Positions 1 through 10,210 of a stretch of DNA of 64,000 bases are shown here, piece by piece (position 1 is the first letter of the stretch; each line of letters begins with the position of its first letter). Origin of the DNA: Proteobacteria bacterium UBA2363. Its GTDB lineage: Bacteria > Pseudomonadota > Gammaproteobacteria > Xanthomonadales > UBA2363. Both the position numbers and the translations under genes were made by a program. The DNA lies in NCBI GenBank assembly GCA_002344355.1, contig DDTN01000014.1, forward strand, positions 1 to 64,000. The letters run 5' to 3'. The notes beneath the pieces are model-generated. The model saw only the letters and a program-made list of their open reading frames with translations, made no database searches and was not told the origin of the DNA.

Positions 1-68
1 GCGGGGCGTTTTCTTTGGGCGGCAGCAAAGCCGACGACGCGGTGCAGGACGGGCGCGTCGTCCGATGA
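1..68 (+). CDS. 3' end of an unidentified upstream gene
   Basis: An open frame runs from the window edge to a TGA at 66-68 and reads GAFSLGGSKADDAVQDGRVV plus a final Arg. The composition (mixed charge, GC-rich third positions) resembles a real C-terminus, but 22 codons are too few to name a family. After it, positions 69-214 show no gene. It could also be non-coding sequence that happens to be open. Confidence 0.3.
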   Translation, partial: GAFSLGGSKADDAVQDGRVVR

Positions 69-214
69 CCGCCGATCCAGCGGGCGCAGGTCGCTGTTGC
101 GAGGGTGCCGGGCGGCACCCGCCGCCAAGCGACCTGGTCCCACGGCAGAGTGAGCGTGGCGGCGACCGGCCCTGCCATTACGCTTGACCGTCGTTTCCGC
201 CGGACCTGCCGCCC

Positions 215-3200
215 ATGCGAACCGCCTCCGCTCTGCTGTTGCTGATGGCGCCTTTCATCGCGCTCGCCGCCGATGAAGCGCCCCCCTGGGACGTCAACGC
301 CCCGCGTGGCGAGGTCCGCCACGCCCGGTTCGCGACCGATGAGGGCACCTGGCTGAACCTGGACGTGAGTCCCGATGGCCGGCGGATCGTGTTCGACCTG
401 CTTGGCGACCTGTACCTGCTGCCGATCGCCGGTGGCGAGGCGACCCGGCTCACCTCCGGGCCGGCGTTCGACCTGCAGCCCCGCTTCTCCCCCGATGGTC
501 GGGAGATCAGCTTCACCTCCGACCGCGGCGGCGGCGACAACATCTGGCGCCTGCCGCTGGATGGCGGCGAACCGGTGCAGGTGACCCGCGAGAAGTTCCG
601 GCTGCTGAACAACGCCGTCTGGTCGCCGGACGGCGAATGGCTGGTCGCGCGCAAGCACTTCACCGCCACCCGCTCGCTGGGCGCCGGCGAGATGTGGATC
701 TACCACCGCAGCGGTGGCGAAGGCCTGCAGCTGACCAAACGCAAGAACGACCAGCAGGATGCCGGCGAGCCGGCGCTCTCACCGGACGGCCGTTTCGTGT
801 ACTTCAGCGAGGACGTCAGTCCCGGGCCCAACTTCCAGTACAACAAGGACCCGCACGGCATCATCTACGCGATCCGGCGCCTCGACCGCGAGACCGGCGA
901 GCTGGTCGATCTGGTCCGCGTCCAGGGCGGCGCGGTCAGGCCGCAGCCGTCCCCGGACGGCCGCAGCCTGGCGTTCGTGCGGCGGGTGCGCGGCAACACG
1001 GTGTTGAGCCTCTTCGACCTCGAGTCCGGCGAGATCCGCGCGCTCTGGGACGGGCTGTCGCGCGACCAGCAGGAGGCCTGGGCGATCTTCGGTGTCTACC
1101 CCAACTACGCCTGGACCCCCGACGGCGCGCGGATCGTGGTCTGGGCCCAGGGCAGGCTCTGGTCGGTCGACGTTCGCAGCGGCGCGCCTTCTCCGATCCC
1201 GTTCACCGCGCAGGTCGACCAGGTGCTCTCCGAGCCATTGCGCTACAGCTATCGCCTGGAAGAAGGGGAGTTCGCTCCCCGGATGATCCGTGATGCGGCG
1301 ACCAGTCCGGATGGCCGGACCCTGGTGTTCCATGCCGTGGGCCGGCTGTGGCGCAAGGCGCTGCCGGACGGCACCCCGCAGAGGCTGACCACCTCGGAGG
1401 ATTTCGAGTACGCCCCCGCCTTCAGCGCCGATGGCCGCCAGCTGGCCTTCATCCGGTACAGCGACGAGGCGCAGAGCCGCGTGGTGGTCCGCACCCTGGG
1501 CAGCGGCCGGGAGCGCGAGGTGAACGCCCGGCCGGGCTTCCACTTCTCGCCGCGCTTCTCGCCCGACGGCAATTCGCTGGTCTACTCGCGGCAGGCGCCC
1601 GGCGGGCTGGTCGACTATCGATTCGGTCTCGATACCGGGATCTGGATCCAGCCGCTGGACGGCGGCCAGGCCCGGCGGGTCCACCGCAGCGGCAGCCGGC
1701 CGCAGTTCTCCGCCGATGGCAGCCGGGTGTACTTCCAGACCGGCGGCGGCATGGAAAAGAAGCTGATGAGCGTCGGGGTGGACGGCAGCGATCCGCGCGA
1801 GCACTACAACCTGAAGTACGTGAACGCGGTGGAGATCAGCCCGGATGGCAGGTGGCTGGCCTTCACCGAACTCTTCAACGCCTACGTCGCGCCGCTGGCG
1901 GCTACCGGCGCCCCGGTCGATCTCAACAAGGACATGAAGTCGGTGCCGGTGTCCCGGATCAGCCGGGACGTGGGGTCATGGCTGCACTGGTCCGGCGACT
2001 CCAGCCGCCTGCACTGGCTGGTCGGCGACCGCCTGCATACCCGGGAGCTGCGCGACGCCTTCGCCTTCCTCTCCGACGCAGGTTCGACCGGGTCGGACGC
2101 GCCGGAGGCCGCGGAGGCCCCGGAGGCGCCCGGGATCGGGATCGGCCTGCGCTTGCCGGTCGACACGCCATCGCAGGTGGTCGCCTTCACCAACGCGCGG
2201 CTGCTCACCATGCGCGGCGACGAGATCATCGAGGGCGGCACCCTCATCGTCCGCGACGACCGGATCGTCGCGGTCGGTCCGGCGGGAGAGGTCGACATTC
2301 CGGCCGCGGCGCGGATCGTCGACGCGGCGGGCCGCACCCTGGCTCCCGGAATCGTCGACGTCCATGCCCACGCCAACCACTTCCACAACGGCCCCAACCC
2401 GCAGGCGAACTGGAGCTACTACGCCAATCTCGCCTACGGGATCACCACCATGCACGATCCTTCCGCCAACACCACCGAGGTGTTCGCGCAGGCGGAGCTG
2501 GTCCGCGCCGGCATCGGCGTCGGGCCGCGCGTCTTCTCGACCGGAACCATCCTCTACGGCGCCGATGGCGACTTCAAGGCCGAGGTCAATTCGCTGGACG
2601 ACGCGCGATCGCACCTGCGGCGGATGAAGGCGCATGGCGCGTTCAGCGTGAAGAGCTACAACCAGCCGCGCCGCGACCAGCGGCAGCAGATCAAGCAGGC
2701 GGCCAGCGAACTGGAGATGCTGGTGGTGATGGAGGGCGGCTCGACCTTCTTCCACAACCTGAACATGATCGTGGACGGCGCCACCGGCGTGGAGCACAAC
2801 CTGCCGATCGCTCCGCTCTACCGGGACGTCATCCAGCTCTGGGCGGCGACCGAGGTCGGCAACACGCCGACCCTGGTGGTCAGCTACGGCGGCGTCAGCG
2901 GCGAGTACTGGGCCTACCAGCACGACGACATCTGGCGGAAGGACAAGCTGCTGCGCTTCTTCCCGCGGGAGCAGGTCGATGCCCGGTCGATCCGTCGCCA
3001 GATGATGCCCGACGAGGAGTACTTCCATCCCGAGGTGGCCCGCTCCCTGAAGGCCCTGCACGATGCCGGCGTGCCGATCCAGATCGGCGGCCATGGCCAG
3101 ATGCAGGGGCTGGCGCCGCACTGGGAGATGTGGCTGCTCAGCCACGGCGGCTTCAGCAACCACGAGATCCTCCGGATCGCGACCATCAACGGGGCGCGCT

Positions 3201-3493
3201 ACCTGGGACTCGACCGCGACCTGGGCTCGCTGGAGCCGGGCAAGCGCGCCGACCTGGTGGTGTTCGGCTCGGATCCGCTGGCCGATATCCGCAACAGCGA
3301 GCTGGTCGACCTGGTGATGGTCAACGGCAGGCTGTTCGATGCCTCGACCATGGCCGAGATCGGCGGCCGCGAACGTCCGGCGCCGACCTTCTACTGGCAG
3401 CGCCATGGCGCCGGCGCCGCGAGCGCCGCCGGCATTGGCCTGCCCGGACCGGCGGCCGAGTGCCACTGCCCCAAGTCCTGGGCGCGCCAGTAG
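215..3493 (+). CDS. Amidohydrolase with N-terminal TolB-like beta-propeller, exported
   Basis: The 1092-residue protein starts with a signal peptide (about residues 1-19, ending in ALA). A long series of TolB/PD40-type repeats follows, recognisable by recurring SPDGR and SADGR blades between about residues 40 and 620. The last 400 residues form an amidohydrolase-superfamily domain. It shows the metal-binding HAH (H717 and H719) in GIVDVHAHANH, a candidate bridging lysine at K813, and a later histidine at H960 in GGHGQ. The C-terminal LGSLEPGKRADLVVFG segment is typical of the family's composite beta-sandwich. Such proteins are periplasmic hydrolases, often annotated as imidazolonepropionase- or dipeptidase-like; the substrate is unknown. 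The gene stands alone and is convergent with the kinase that follows. Confidence 0.88.
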   Translation: MRTASALLLLMAPFIALAADEAPPWDVNAPRGEVRHARFATDEGTWLNLDVSPDGRRIVFDLLGDLYLLPIAGGEATRLTSGPAFDLQPRFSPDGREISFTSDRGGGDNIWRLPLDGGEPVQVTREKFRLLNNAVWSPDGEWLVARKHFTATRSLGAGEMWIYHRSGGEGLQLTKRKNDQQDAGEPALSPDGRFVYFSEDVSPGPNFQYNKDPHGIIYAIRRLDRETGELVDLVRVQGGAVRPQPSPDGRSLAFVRRVRGNTVLSLFDLESGEIRALWDGLSRDQQEAWAIFGVYPNYAWTPDGARIVVWAQGRLWSVDVRSGAPSPIPFTAQVDQVLSEPLRYSYRLEEGEFAPRMIRDAATSPDGRTLVFHAVGRLWRKALPDGTPQRLTTSEDFEYAPAFSADGRQLAFIRYSDEAQSRVVVRTLGSGREREVNARPGFHFSPRFSPDGNSLVYSRQAPGGLVDYRFGLDTGIWIQPLDGGQARRVHRSGSRPQFSADGSRVYFQTGGGMEKKLMSVGVDGSDPREHYNLKYVNAVEISPDGRWLAFTELFNAYVAPLAATGAPVDLNKDMKSVPVSRISRDVGSWLHWSGDSSRLHWLVGDRLHTRELRDAFAFLSDAGSTGSDAPEAAEAPEAPGIGIGLRLPVDTPSQVVAFTNARLLTMRGDEIIEGGTLIVRDDRIVAVGPAGEVDIPAAARIVDAAGRTLAPGIVDVHAHANHFHNGPNPQANWSYYANLAYGITTMHDPSANTTEVFAQAELVRAGIGVGPRVFSTGTILYGADGDFKAEVNSLDDARSHLRRMKAHGAFSVKSYNQPRRDQRQQIKQAASELEMLVVMEGGSTFFHNLNMIVDGATGVEHNLPIAPLYRDVIQLWAATEVGNTPTLVVSYGGVSGEYWAYQHDDIWRKDKLLRFFPREQVDARSIRRQMMPDEEYFHPEVARSLKALHDAGVPIQIGGHGQMQGLAPHWEMWLLSHGGFSNHEILRIATINGARYLGLDRDLGSLEPGKRADLVVFGSDPLADIRNSELVDLVMVNGRLFDASTMAEIGGRERPAPTFYWQRHGAGAASAAGIGLPGPAAECHCPKSWARQ

Positions 3494-3514
3494 GCGCGCT
3501 GGCGGACGGGAACC

Positions 3515-3543
3515 CCCCGCCGGCGCGCTCGCTGCCGGCGGGG
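3515..3543. terminator. Hairpin between convergent genes
   Basis: A perfect 10-bp inverted repeat (CCCCGCCGGC and GCCGGCGGGG) with a 9-nt loop lies in the 62-bp gap between the stop codons of the amidohydrolase and the PfkB kinase. No T-tract follows, so it would be a GC hairpin serving both directions rather than a classical intrinsic terminator. Confidence 0.55.
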
Positions 3544-3555
3544 CGCGCCCGGCGC

Positions 3556-4488
3556 TCAGAAATCGAAGCCGAACTGCTCCTTGAAGGCCGCGCGGAACTG
3601 ATCGAGGTCGAACCGCTGGTTCTGGGTGCCGGGGTGCTCGATCTTCAGGGCGCCCATCAGGGAGGCGATCCGGCCGGTGACCTCCAGGTCCAGGCCCTGG
3701 CTCAGCCCGAAGATCAGGCCGGCGCGGTAGGCGTCGCCGCATCCGGTCGGGTCGGCGACGCGCGCCGCCTTGGCGGCCGGGATCTCCAGGGTGCGGCCAC
3801 CGCTGTGCACCAGCGATCCCTGGGCGCCACGGGTGACGATGTAGGCCCGCACGCGCCCGGCGATCTCGGCGATCGACCAGCCGGTGCGCTCCTGCAGGAG
3901 CTGCGACTCGTAGTCGTTGACGGTCACGTAGTCGGCCTGTTCGATGAAGGCACGGAATTCGGCGCCGTCGAACAGGGGCATCGCCTGGCCGGGGTCGAAG
4001 ATGAACGGGATGCCGCGCTCGGCGAACTGCCGGGCGTGCTGAAGCATCGCCTGCTTGCCGTCGGGGGCGACGATGCCGAACGCGACGCCGTCGACCGACG
4101 CCACCTCGTTGCGCCAGGACTCCATCATCGCGCCGGGATGGAAGGCGGTGATCTGGTTGTCGTCGAGATCGGTGGTGATGAACGCCTGGGCGGTGAAGTG
4201 GCCGTCCAGCTCGCGCACGTGGTCCAGCGGGATGCCGAGTTGCCGGAAATGCTCGCGGTAGGGGGCGAAATCGCGGCCGACGGTGGCCATCGGCAGCGGC
4301 GAGCCGCCCAGCATCTTGAGGTTGTAGGCGATGTTGCCTGCGCAGCCTCCGAACTCGCGGCGCATCGCCGGGACCAGGAAGGCGACGTTGAGCATGTGCA
4401 CCTTGTCCGGCAGGATGTGGTTACGGAACCGGTCCTCGAAGACCATGATGGTGTCGTAGGCAAGCGAGCCGCAGATCAGGGCCGACAT
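3556..4488 (-). CDS. PfkB-family sugar/nucleoside kinase (adenosine kinase-like)
   Basis: The protein has 310 residues, the usual length for ribokinase/PfkB enzymes, which phosphorylate a sugar or nucleoside with ATP in the cytoplasm. The first signature appears as GGCAGNIAYNLKMLG (47-61). The second is DPTGCGDAYRAG (246-257), with the catalytic base Asp252 and the anion-hole glycines. The start is supported by GGGAGT five bases upstream. The N-terminus and overall length resemble proteobacterial adenosine kinase-like proteins, but sugar specificity cannot be read from the sequence. The gene is divergent from mreB. Confidence 0.85.
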   Translation of the reverse strand: MSALICGSLAYDTIMVFEDRFRNHILPDKVHMLNVAFLVPAMRREFGGCAGNIAYNLKMLGGSPLPMATVGRDFAPYREHFRQLGIPLDHVRELDGHFTAQAFITTDLDDNQITAFHPGAMMESWRNEVASVDGVAFGIVAPDGKQAMLQHARQFAERGIPFIFDPGQAMPLFDGAEFRAFIEQADYVTVNDYESQLLQERTGWSIAEIAGRVRAYIVTRGAQGSLVHSGGRTLEIPAAKAARVADPTGCGDAYRAGLIFGLSQGLDLEVTGRIASLMGALKIEHPGTQNQRFDLDQFRAAFKEQFGFDF

Positions 4489-4605
4489 CGATCACTCCCA
4501 GCGGGTGGCCACGGCAACCGTGATGCCGTGCATTAAATGGACTTAACGAGCGCGCGCCGGCGGCCGCCAGCTGAACCGGCGGTGCCGCGCAGGCCCCGTG
4601 TTTGC

Positions 4606-4634
4606 TTGCCGCGCGTGGACGCGGCCTTTACATT
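4606..4634 (+). promoter_or_regulatory. Candidate sigma-70 promoter of the mreB operon
   Basis: TTGCCG (4606-4611) and TACATT (4629-4634) are spaced by 17 bp and lie about 40 bp before the mreB start. This is the only AT-richer patch in the 184-bp divergent region. Each hexamer matches the consensus at about four positions, so this is a candidate only. Confidence 0.35.
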
Positions 4635-4672
4635 ATCGCACCCTTTGCCGGTCCCGGTGCCCCGCCTCCCCC

Positions 4673-5722
<1,050 letters not shown>

Positions 5723-5741
5723 CCGCGGCGGGGATCGGGCC

Positions 5742-6668
5742 ATGGCCATTGCCGGCGACAAGAACACGCTGTTCGCCAGCGGCCAGGCCGACACGCTCCG
5801 GCTGATCGTCTATCTCACGGCGGCGGTGGCCCTGATGGTCACCGATCACCACAGCCACTACCTCGATCGCGCGCGCGCCGCACTGGGCGGCCTGGCGACG
5901 CCCTTGTATCGGGTCGCGCAGGCGCCGGTGGAGGCCTCCCGCTGGTTGTGGGCGGCCGCCAGCGAGCGGGTCGAGCTCCGGCGCGAGAACGATGCCCTGC
6001 GCAGCGAACTGCTGCTGGCGAGGGCCCGCCTCAACGCCGCCCGCATCGAGACCGAGCAGAACCTGCGCCTGCGCGAACTGCTCGAGACCGGGCGGCGCTA
6101 CCGCCTGAGCGGCCGCATGGTCGAGGTGTTCCAGGTCGATCTCGACCCCTCGCGGCAGCGGGTGCTGCTGGATGGCGGCACTGCCGCCGGGGTCCGGGTC
6201 GGGCAGCCGGTGATCGATGCCTGGGGCCTGGTCGGCCAGGTGATCTCCACCAGCGGCAGCACCGCCAGCATCATGCTGCTGACCGATCCCGACCACGCGG
6301 TTCCGGTGCGCAATGCGCGCACCGGCCAGCGCGCCGTCGCCTACGGTACCGGTCGCGACGACCGGATCGTGCTGCCCACCTTGCCGATGAACAGCGACCT
6401 GCAGGTCGGCGACGAGCTGCTCACCTCCGGGCTGGGCGGCCGGTTCCCGGCGGGATTCCCGGTGGCGGTGGTGCGCGAGGTCGGCGTCGACGAGAACGGC
6501 ATCTTTGCCCGGGTGGTCGCCGAGCCGCTGGCGCGCCTGCGCCTGAGCAGCGAATTGCTGCTGCTCGAGGAGGTGGCGGTGCAGGAAAGCGAGGAGCGCT
6601 GGCCCCGGGAAGGCCATGGCCCCCCGCGCCTGGTGCCCGCCACCGCGGCCACGGGGGAGCAGCCATGA
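5742..6668 (+). CDS. mreC: Rod shape-determining protein MreC
   Basis: MreC is a bitopic inner-membrane protein whose periplasmic part bridges MreB/MreD and PBP2. The 308-residue product has a short cytoplasmic tail and one membrane segment (about residues 18-38). A coiled coil (about 60-105, rich in ERVELRRENDALRSEL heptads) and the double beta-barrel domain with the conserved DAWGLVGQV and LTDPDHAVPV segments follow. It begins 19 bp after mreB, and its stop overlaps the mreD start (ATGA). Confidence 0.96.
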   Translation: MAIAGDKNTLFASGQADTLRLIVYLTAAVALMVTDHHSHYLDRARAALGGLATPLYRVAQAPVEASRWLWAAASERVELRRENDALRSELLLARARLNAARIETEQNLRLRELLETGRRYRLSGRMVEVFQVDLDPSRQRVLLDGGTAAGVRVGQPVIDAWGLVGQVISTSGSTASIMLLTDPDHAVPVRNARTGQRAVAYGTGRDDRIVLPTLPMNSDLQVGDELLTSGLGGRFPAGFPVAVVREVGVDENGIFARVVAEPLARLRLSSELLLLEEVAVQESEERWPREGHGPPRLVPATAATGEQP

Positions 6669-7150
6669 GGATGCCCGGCGCCGGTACCTGGCTGCTGCTG
6701 GCCGTCCTGGCCGCCTATCTGCTCACCCTGTTGCCGCTGCCCGGTCCGCTGGTCCACGCCAAGCCGTTCTGGCTCGGCCTGCTGGTGATCTGGCTGGCGC
6801 TGGAGCAGCCCTCGCGGGGCGTACTGGGACTGGCCTTCCTGATCGGACTCGGCGCCGACCTGCTGATCGGCACCTGGTTCGGCGAGCATGCGTTCCGGCT
6901 GGTGGTCATCGCCTTCATCGTCCGCCGCTTCCGGGCCCGGCTGCGCTTCTTCCCGCTCTGGCAGCAGACCGCCGCGGTCGCCGCCCTGCTGGTCAACGAC
7001 CGCATCGTCATCGCCATGCTGCGCAGCTTCGCCGGCGAGGTCGGCATCGGGCTCGCCTACTGGCTGCCCGCCGTGACCGGCACCCTGCTGTGGCCGTTGC
7101 TCCTGGTGCTGGCCGACGACCTGCGCCGCCGCGTGCGCGGTCGCGCCTGA
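6665..7150 (+). CDS. mreD: Rod shape-determining protein MreD
   Basis: This is a 161-residue integral membrane protein with five or six hydrophobic helices, the size and topology of MreD (E. coli 162). It belongs to the elongasome with MreC and RodA/PBP2. The start ATG overlaps the mreC stop by 4 bp (ATGA), and its own TGA shares one base with the mrdA ATG (TGATG), so translation of the three genes is probably coupled. Sequence conservation in the family is low; the assignment rests on position, length and topology. Confidence 0.92.
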   Translation: MRMPGAGTWLLLAVLAAYLLTLLPLPGPLVHAKPFWLGLLVIWLALEQPSRGVLGLAFLIGLGADLLIGTWFGEHAFRLVVIAFIVRRFRARLRFFPLWQQTAAVAALLVNDRIVIAMLRSFAGEVGIGLAYWLPAVTGTLLWPLLLVLADDLRRRVRGRA

Positions 7151-9015
7151 TGGCCCGTCGTCGCCAGGCCCGGGTCCAGGTCAAGGACGCCGTCCGCGAA
7201 GGCGGCCTGTTCCGTGCCCGCCTCATCCAGGCGGGCGCGCTTCTGGTCGTGGCCCTGCTGGCGCTGGTCGCCCGCTATGCGTGGTTGCAGCTCAGCCAGC
7301 ACGAGGAGTTCGTCACCCGCTCGGAAAGCAACCGGATCAAGCTGCGCCCGGTGGCGCCGGCACGCGGCCTGGTCTACGACCGCAACGGGGTGCTGCTCGC
7401 CGACAACCGGCCGGCGTTCCGGATCGAGGTAGTCCCGGAGCGGGTCGCCGACCTCGAGGCGACCCTGTCCGGGCTGGCCGGCCTGCTGGTGCTCGACGAC
7501 GACGACCTGGAGCGCTTCCGCGTCCAGTACGCGGCAGCGCGGCGGTTCCAGCCGGTACCGCTGAAGTTCAATCTCGGAGAGGAGGAGATGGCCCGGTTCG
7601 CGGTCAACCAGCATCGCTTCCCGGGCGTCGATGTCGTTTCCTACCACAGCCGCCACTACGTCCACGGCGCGCTCTATTCGCACATCATCGGCTACGTCGG
7701 GCGCATCGATGCCGACGACCAGGCACGGCTCGATGGCCGCCGGTACGCCGGCTCCAGCCACACCGGCAAGACCGGCCTGGAGCGCCACTACGAGGACCTG
7801 CTGCACGGCCATGCCGGGCTCGAACACGTCGAGACGCACGCCGCCGGCCGCCCCCTGCGGGTGGTCAGCCGGACGCCGCCGCGGGCGGGCCGGCACCTCT
7901 ACCTGAGCCTGGACCACCGCCTGCAGTCGGCGATGGCTGCGGCCTTCGAGGGCGAGAGCGGCGCCGCCATGGCGGTCGACCCGCGCAGTGGCGAGGTCCT
8001 GGGCATGGTCAGCCTGCCGGGATTCGACCCCAATCCCTTCGTCGGCGGGATCAGTCGCCGTGCCTATGCCGAGCTGGTCGATTCGCCGGACCGGCCCCTG
8101 TTCAACCGCGTCGTGCAGGGTGGCTATGAGCCCGGGTCGACGCTCAAGCCGCTGCTGGTGGTCGCCGGTCTCGAGCTCGATGTCATCCGCGCCGGAGACA
8201 GGGTGCTGTCGACCGGCCAGTACCAGCTGCCCGGGCACAGCCAGGTCTACCGGGACTGGCGCGCCGGTGGCCATGGCCAGGTCGACGCGCGGGAGGCCAT
8301 CGCGCAGTCGGTGAACACCTACTTCTACCGCCTGGCCGTCGACATCGGCATCGACCGCATGGCGGCATTCATGGGACGGTTCGGCTTCGGCGAGCGCACC
8401 GGCCTCGACGTGATCGGCGAGGCCCGCGGCGTGCTGCCGTCCCGCGAATGGAAGCAGGCGACGCTGCGCGAACCCTGGTACCTGGGCGAAACCGTCATCG
8501 CCGGCATCGGCCAGGGCTACTGGGTCACCACCATGCCGCAGCTCGCGCAGTCGATGTCGATCCTGGCGCGACGGGGCCGGCACGCGCCGCTGCACCTGCT
8601 GCGCGCAACCCAGGACGGCATCGACGGCGAACCGATCCCGGTTCCAGGGCAGGCGGCCAGCGAGCTCCCGCTCGGCGATGCCGGGCACTGGGAGGTGGCG
8701 GTGCAGGGCATGGTCGACGTCGTCCACGGCGCCACCGGCACCGCCCGGGCCATCGGCCAGGGCGCGCCGTACCGGATCGCCGGCAAGACCGGCACGGCGC
8801 AACGCGTGTCCCGCCGCGAAGGCCGCAATCCGGACAGCCTAGCCCGGCACCTGCGCAACCAGGCCCTGTTCGTCGCCTTCGCCCCGGCCGAGGATCCCGC
8901 CATCGTCCTGGTCGTGGTGATCGAAGGCGGCGGCAGCGGCTCGCGCGCGGCGGCACCGATCGCCCGGCGGATCCTCGATGCCTGGTGGGCGATCGGGCGG
9001 GAGCTGCAGCCGTGA
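7150..9015 (+). CDS. mrdA: Penicillin-binding protein 2 (elongation transpeptidase)
   Basis: PBP2 cross-links peptidoglycan in the elongasome as the class B partner of RodA. The 621-residue protein (E. coli 633) has an N-terminal anchor (about residues 27-48) and a pedestal/dimerisation domain. The transpeptidase domain carries all three active-site motifs: S330-T-L-K (in PGSTLKP), S387-V-N and K546-T-G (in AGKTGTAQ). The nucleophile falls at the same residue number as in E. coli PBP2. Its stop overlaps the rodA GTG start by 4 bp. Confidence 0.98.
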   Translation: MARRRQARVQVKDAVREGGLFRARLIQAGALLVVALLALVARYAWLQLSQHEEFVTRSESNRIKLRPVAPARGLVYDRNGVLLADNRPAFRIEVVPERVADLEATLSGLAGLLVLDDDDLERFRVQYAAARRFQPVPLKFNLGEEEMARFAVNQHRFPGVDVVSYHSRHYVHGALYSHIIGYVGRIDADDQARLDGRRYAGSSHTGKTGLERHYEDLLHGHAGLEHVETHAAGRPLRVVSRTPPRAGRHLYLSLDHRLQSAMAAAFEGESGAAMAVDPRSGEVLGMVSLPGFDPNPFVGGISRRAYAELVDSPDRPLFNRVVQGGYEPGSTLKPLLVVAGLELDVIRAGDRVLSTGQYQLPGHSQVYRDWRAGGHGQVDAREAIAQSVNTYFYRLAVDIGIDRMAAFMGRFGFGERTGLDVIGEARGVLPSREWKQATLREPWYLGETVIAGIGQGYWVTTMPQLAQSMSILARRGRHAPLHLLRATQDGIDGEPIPVPGQAASELPLGDAGHWEVAVQGMVDVVHGATGTARAIGQGAPYRIAGKTGTAQRVSRREGRNPDSLARHLRNQALFVAFAPAEDPAIVLVVVIEGGGSGSRAAAPIARRILDAWWAIGRELQP

Positions 9016-10124
9016 ACCGCGGCGCAGGGGCACGCCCGACCTGGCTGCGTGGCGGTCTGGACCCGTGGTTGCTGGGCGGCCTGCTGCTCCTGGCGGCCGC
9101 CGGCCTGGCCATCCTGTACGGCGCCAGCGGCGGCAACGGCGATCTGGTGCTGCGCCAGGGTGCCCGGTTCGGGCTGGGCCTGGTGCTGATGCTGGTGGCC
9201 GCCCGCCTGCCGCCCGGCCTGCTGCTGGGCTGGACGCCCTGGCTGTACGGCGGCGCCGTGCTGCTGCTGGTGCTGGTCGCCCTGCTGGGCGAGGGGCGCG
9301 GCGCCCACCGCTGGCTGGACCTGGGCGTGGTGCGCTTCCAGCCCTCGGAGATCACCAAGCTGGCGCTGCCGATGATGCTGGCCTGGGTGCTGCACGGACA
9401 GCCGTTGCCGCCGCGCTGGCCGGTCCTGGCGCTGCTGGCGGCGCTGGTGGCGCTGCCATCCCTGCTGATCGGCCAGCAGCCGGACCTCGGCACGGCCCTG
9501 CTGGTCGCCGCCAGCGGCCTGTTCGTCGTCTTCCTGGCCGGCCTGCCCTGGCGCTGGATGCTGGCTGCCGGCATCGGCGCCGCGGCGGCCGCGCCGGTGC
9601 TCTGGCACTTCATGCACGAATACCAGCGCAACCGCGTCCGCACCTTCCTCGATCCGGAATCCGATCCCCTGGGGCAGGGCTGGAACATCATCCAGTCCAA
9701 GATCGCCGTGGGTTCGGGCGGCCTCCACGGCAAGGGCTGGATGGCCGGCACCCAGTCCCAGCTCGATTTCCTGCCCGAGCACACCACCGATTTCGTGTTC
9801 GCGGTGTTCGCCGAGGAGTTCGGCTTCGTCGGCGTCCTGGCCATGCTCGCCCTGTACGGCTTCATCATCGGCCGCACCCTGGTGATCGCCGGTGCGGCCC
9901 GTCACACCTACGGCCGCCTGCTCGCCGGATCGATCGCGCTGACCTTCGGCGTCTACGTGCTGATCAATGGCGCCATGGTCGCCGGCCTGCTGCCCGTGGT
10001 CGGCGTGCCGATGCCCCTGGTGAGCTACGGCGGCACCTCCGCGGTGACCCTGCTGCTGGCCTTCGGACTGGTTTTCTCCGTGCACCGGCACCGCCGGCAG
10101 TCCTCGCCCGGCGCGGGGCTGTGA
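9012..10124 (+). CDS. rodA: Peptidoglycan glycosyltransferase RodA (SEDS family)
   Basis: RodA polymerises lipid II into glycan strands and works as a pair with PBP2. Starting at the GTG that overlaps the mrdA stop (GTGA), the protein has 370 residues, exactly the E. coli length; a longer in-frame reading would run inside mrdA. It has about ten membrane helices. SEDS landmarks include the RWLDLGVVRFQPSEITKLA segment, QPDLGTALL, the large periplasmic loop with LPEHTTDFVFAVFAEEFGF, and the C-terminal PLVSYGGTS. All are catalytic or structural regions of the family. Confidence 0.97.
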   Translation: MNRGAGARPTWLRGGLDPWLLGGLLLLAAAGLAILYGASGGNGDLVLRQGARFGLGLVLMLVAARLPPGLLLGWTPWLYGGAVLLLVLVALLGEGRGAHRWLDLGVVRFQPSEITKLALPMMLAWVLHGQPLPPRWPVLALLAALVALPSLLIGQQPDLGTALLVAASGLFVVFLAGLPWRWMLAAGIGAAAAAPVLWHFMHEYQRNRVRTFLDPESDPLGQGWNIIQSKIAVGSGGLHGKGWMAGTQSQLDFLPEHTTDFVFAVFAEEFGFVGVLAMLALYGFIIGRTLVIAGAARHTYGRLLAGSIALTFGVYVLINGAMVAGLLPVVGVPMPLVSYGGTSAVTLLLAFGLVFSVHRHRRQSSPGAGL

Positions 10125-10210
10125 GGCCGGAACCCCCGAACCCCGGAACCCCGGTGCCCGGTCCCGGTCGGTTACCATCGCCGCATCCACGAAGAGGCTC
10201 CCGTCCGAGA

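Noticed and set aside
1348..4536. Very long plus-strand open frame across the amidohydrolase and the kinase
   Set aside because: It is an Arg/Gly/Ala/Pro-rich shadow of the real genes, caused by high GC; it crosses a convergent gene boundary and shows no domain.
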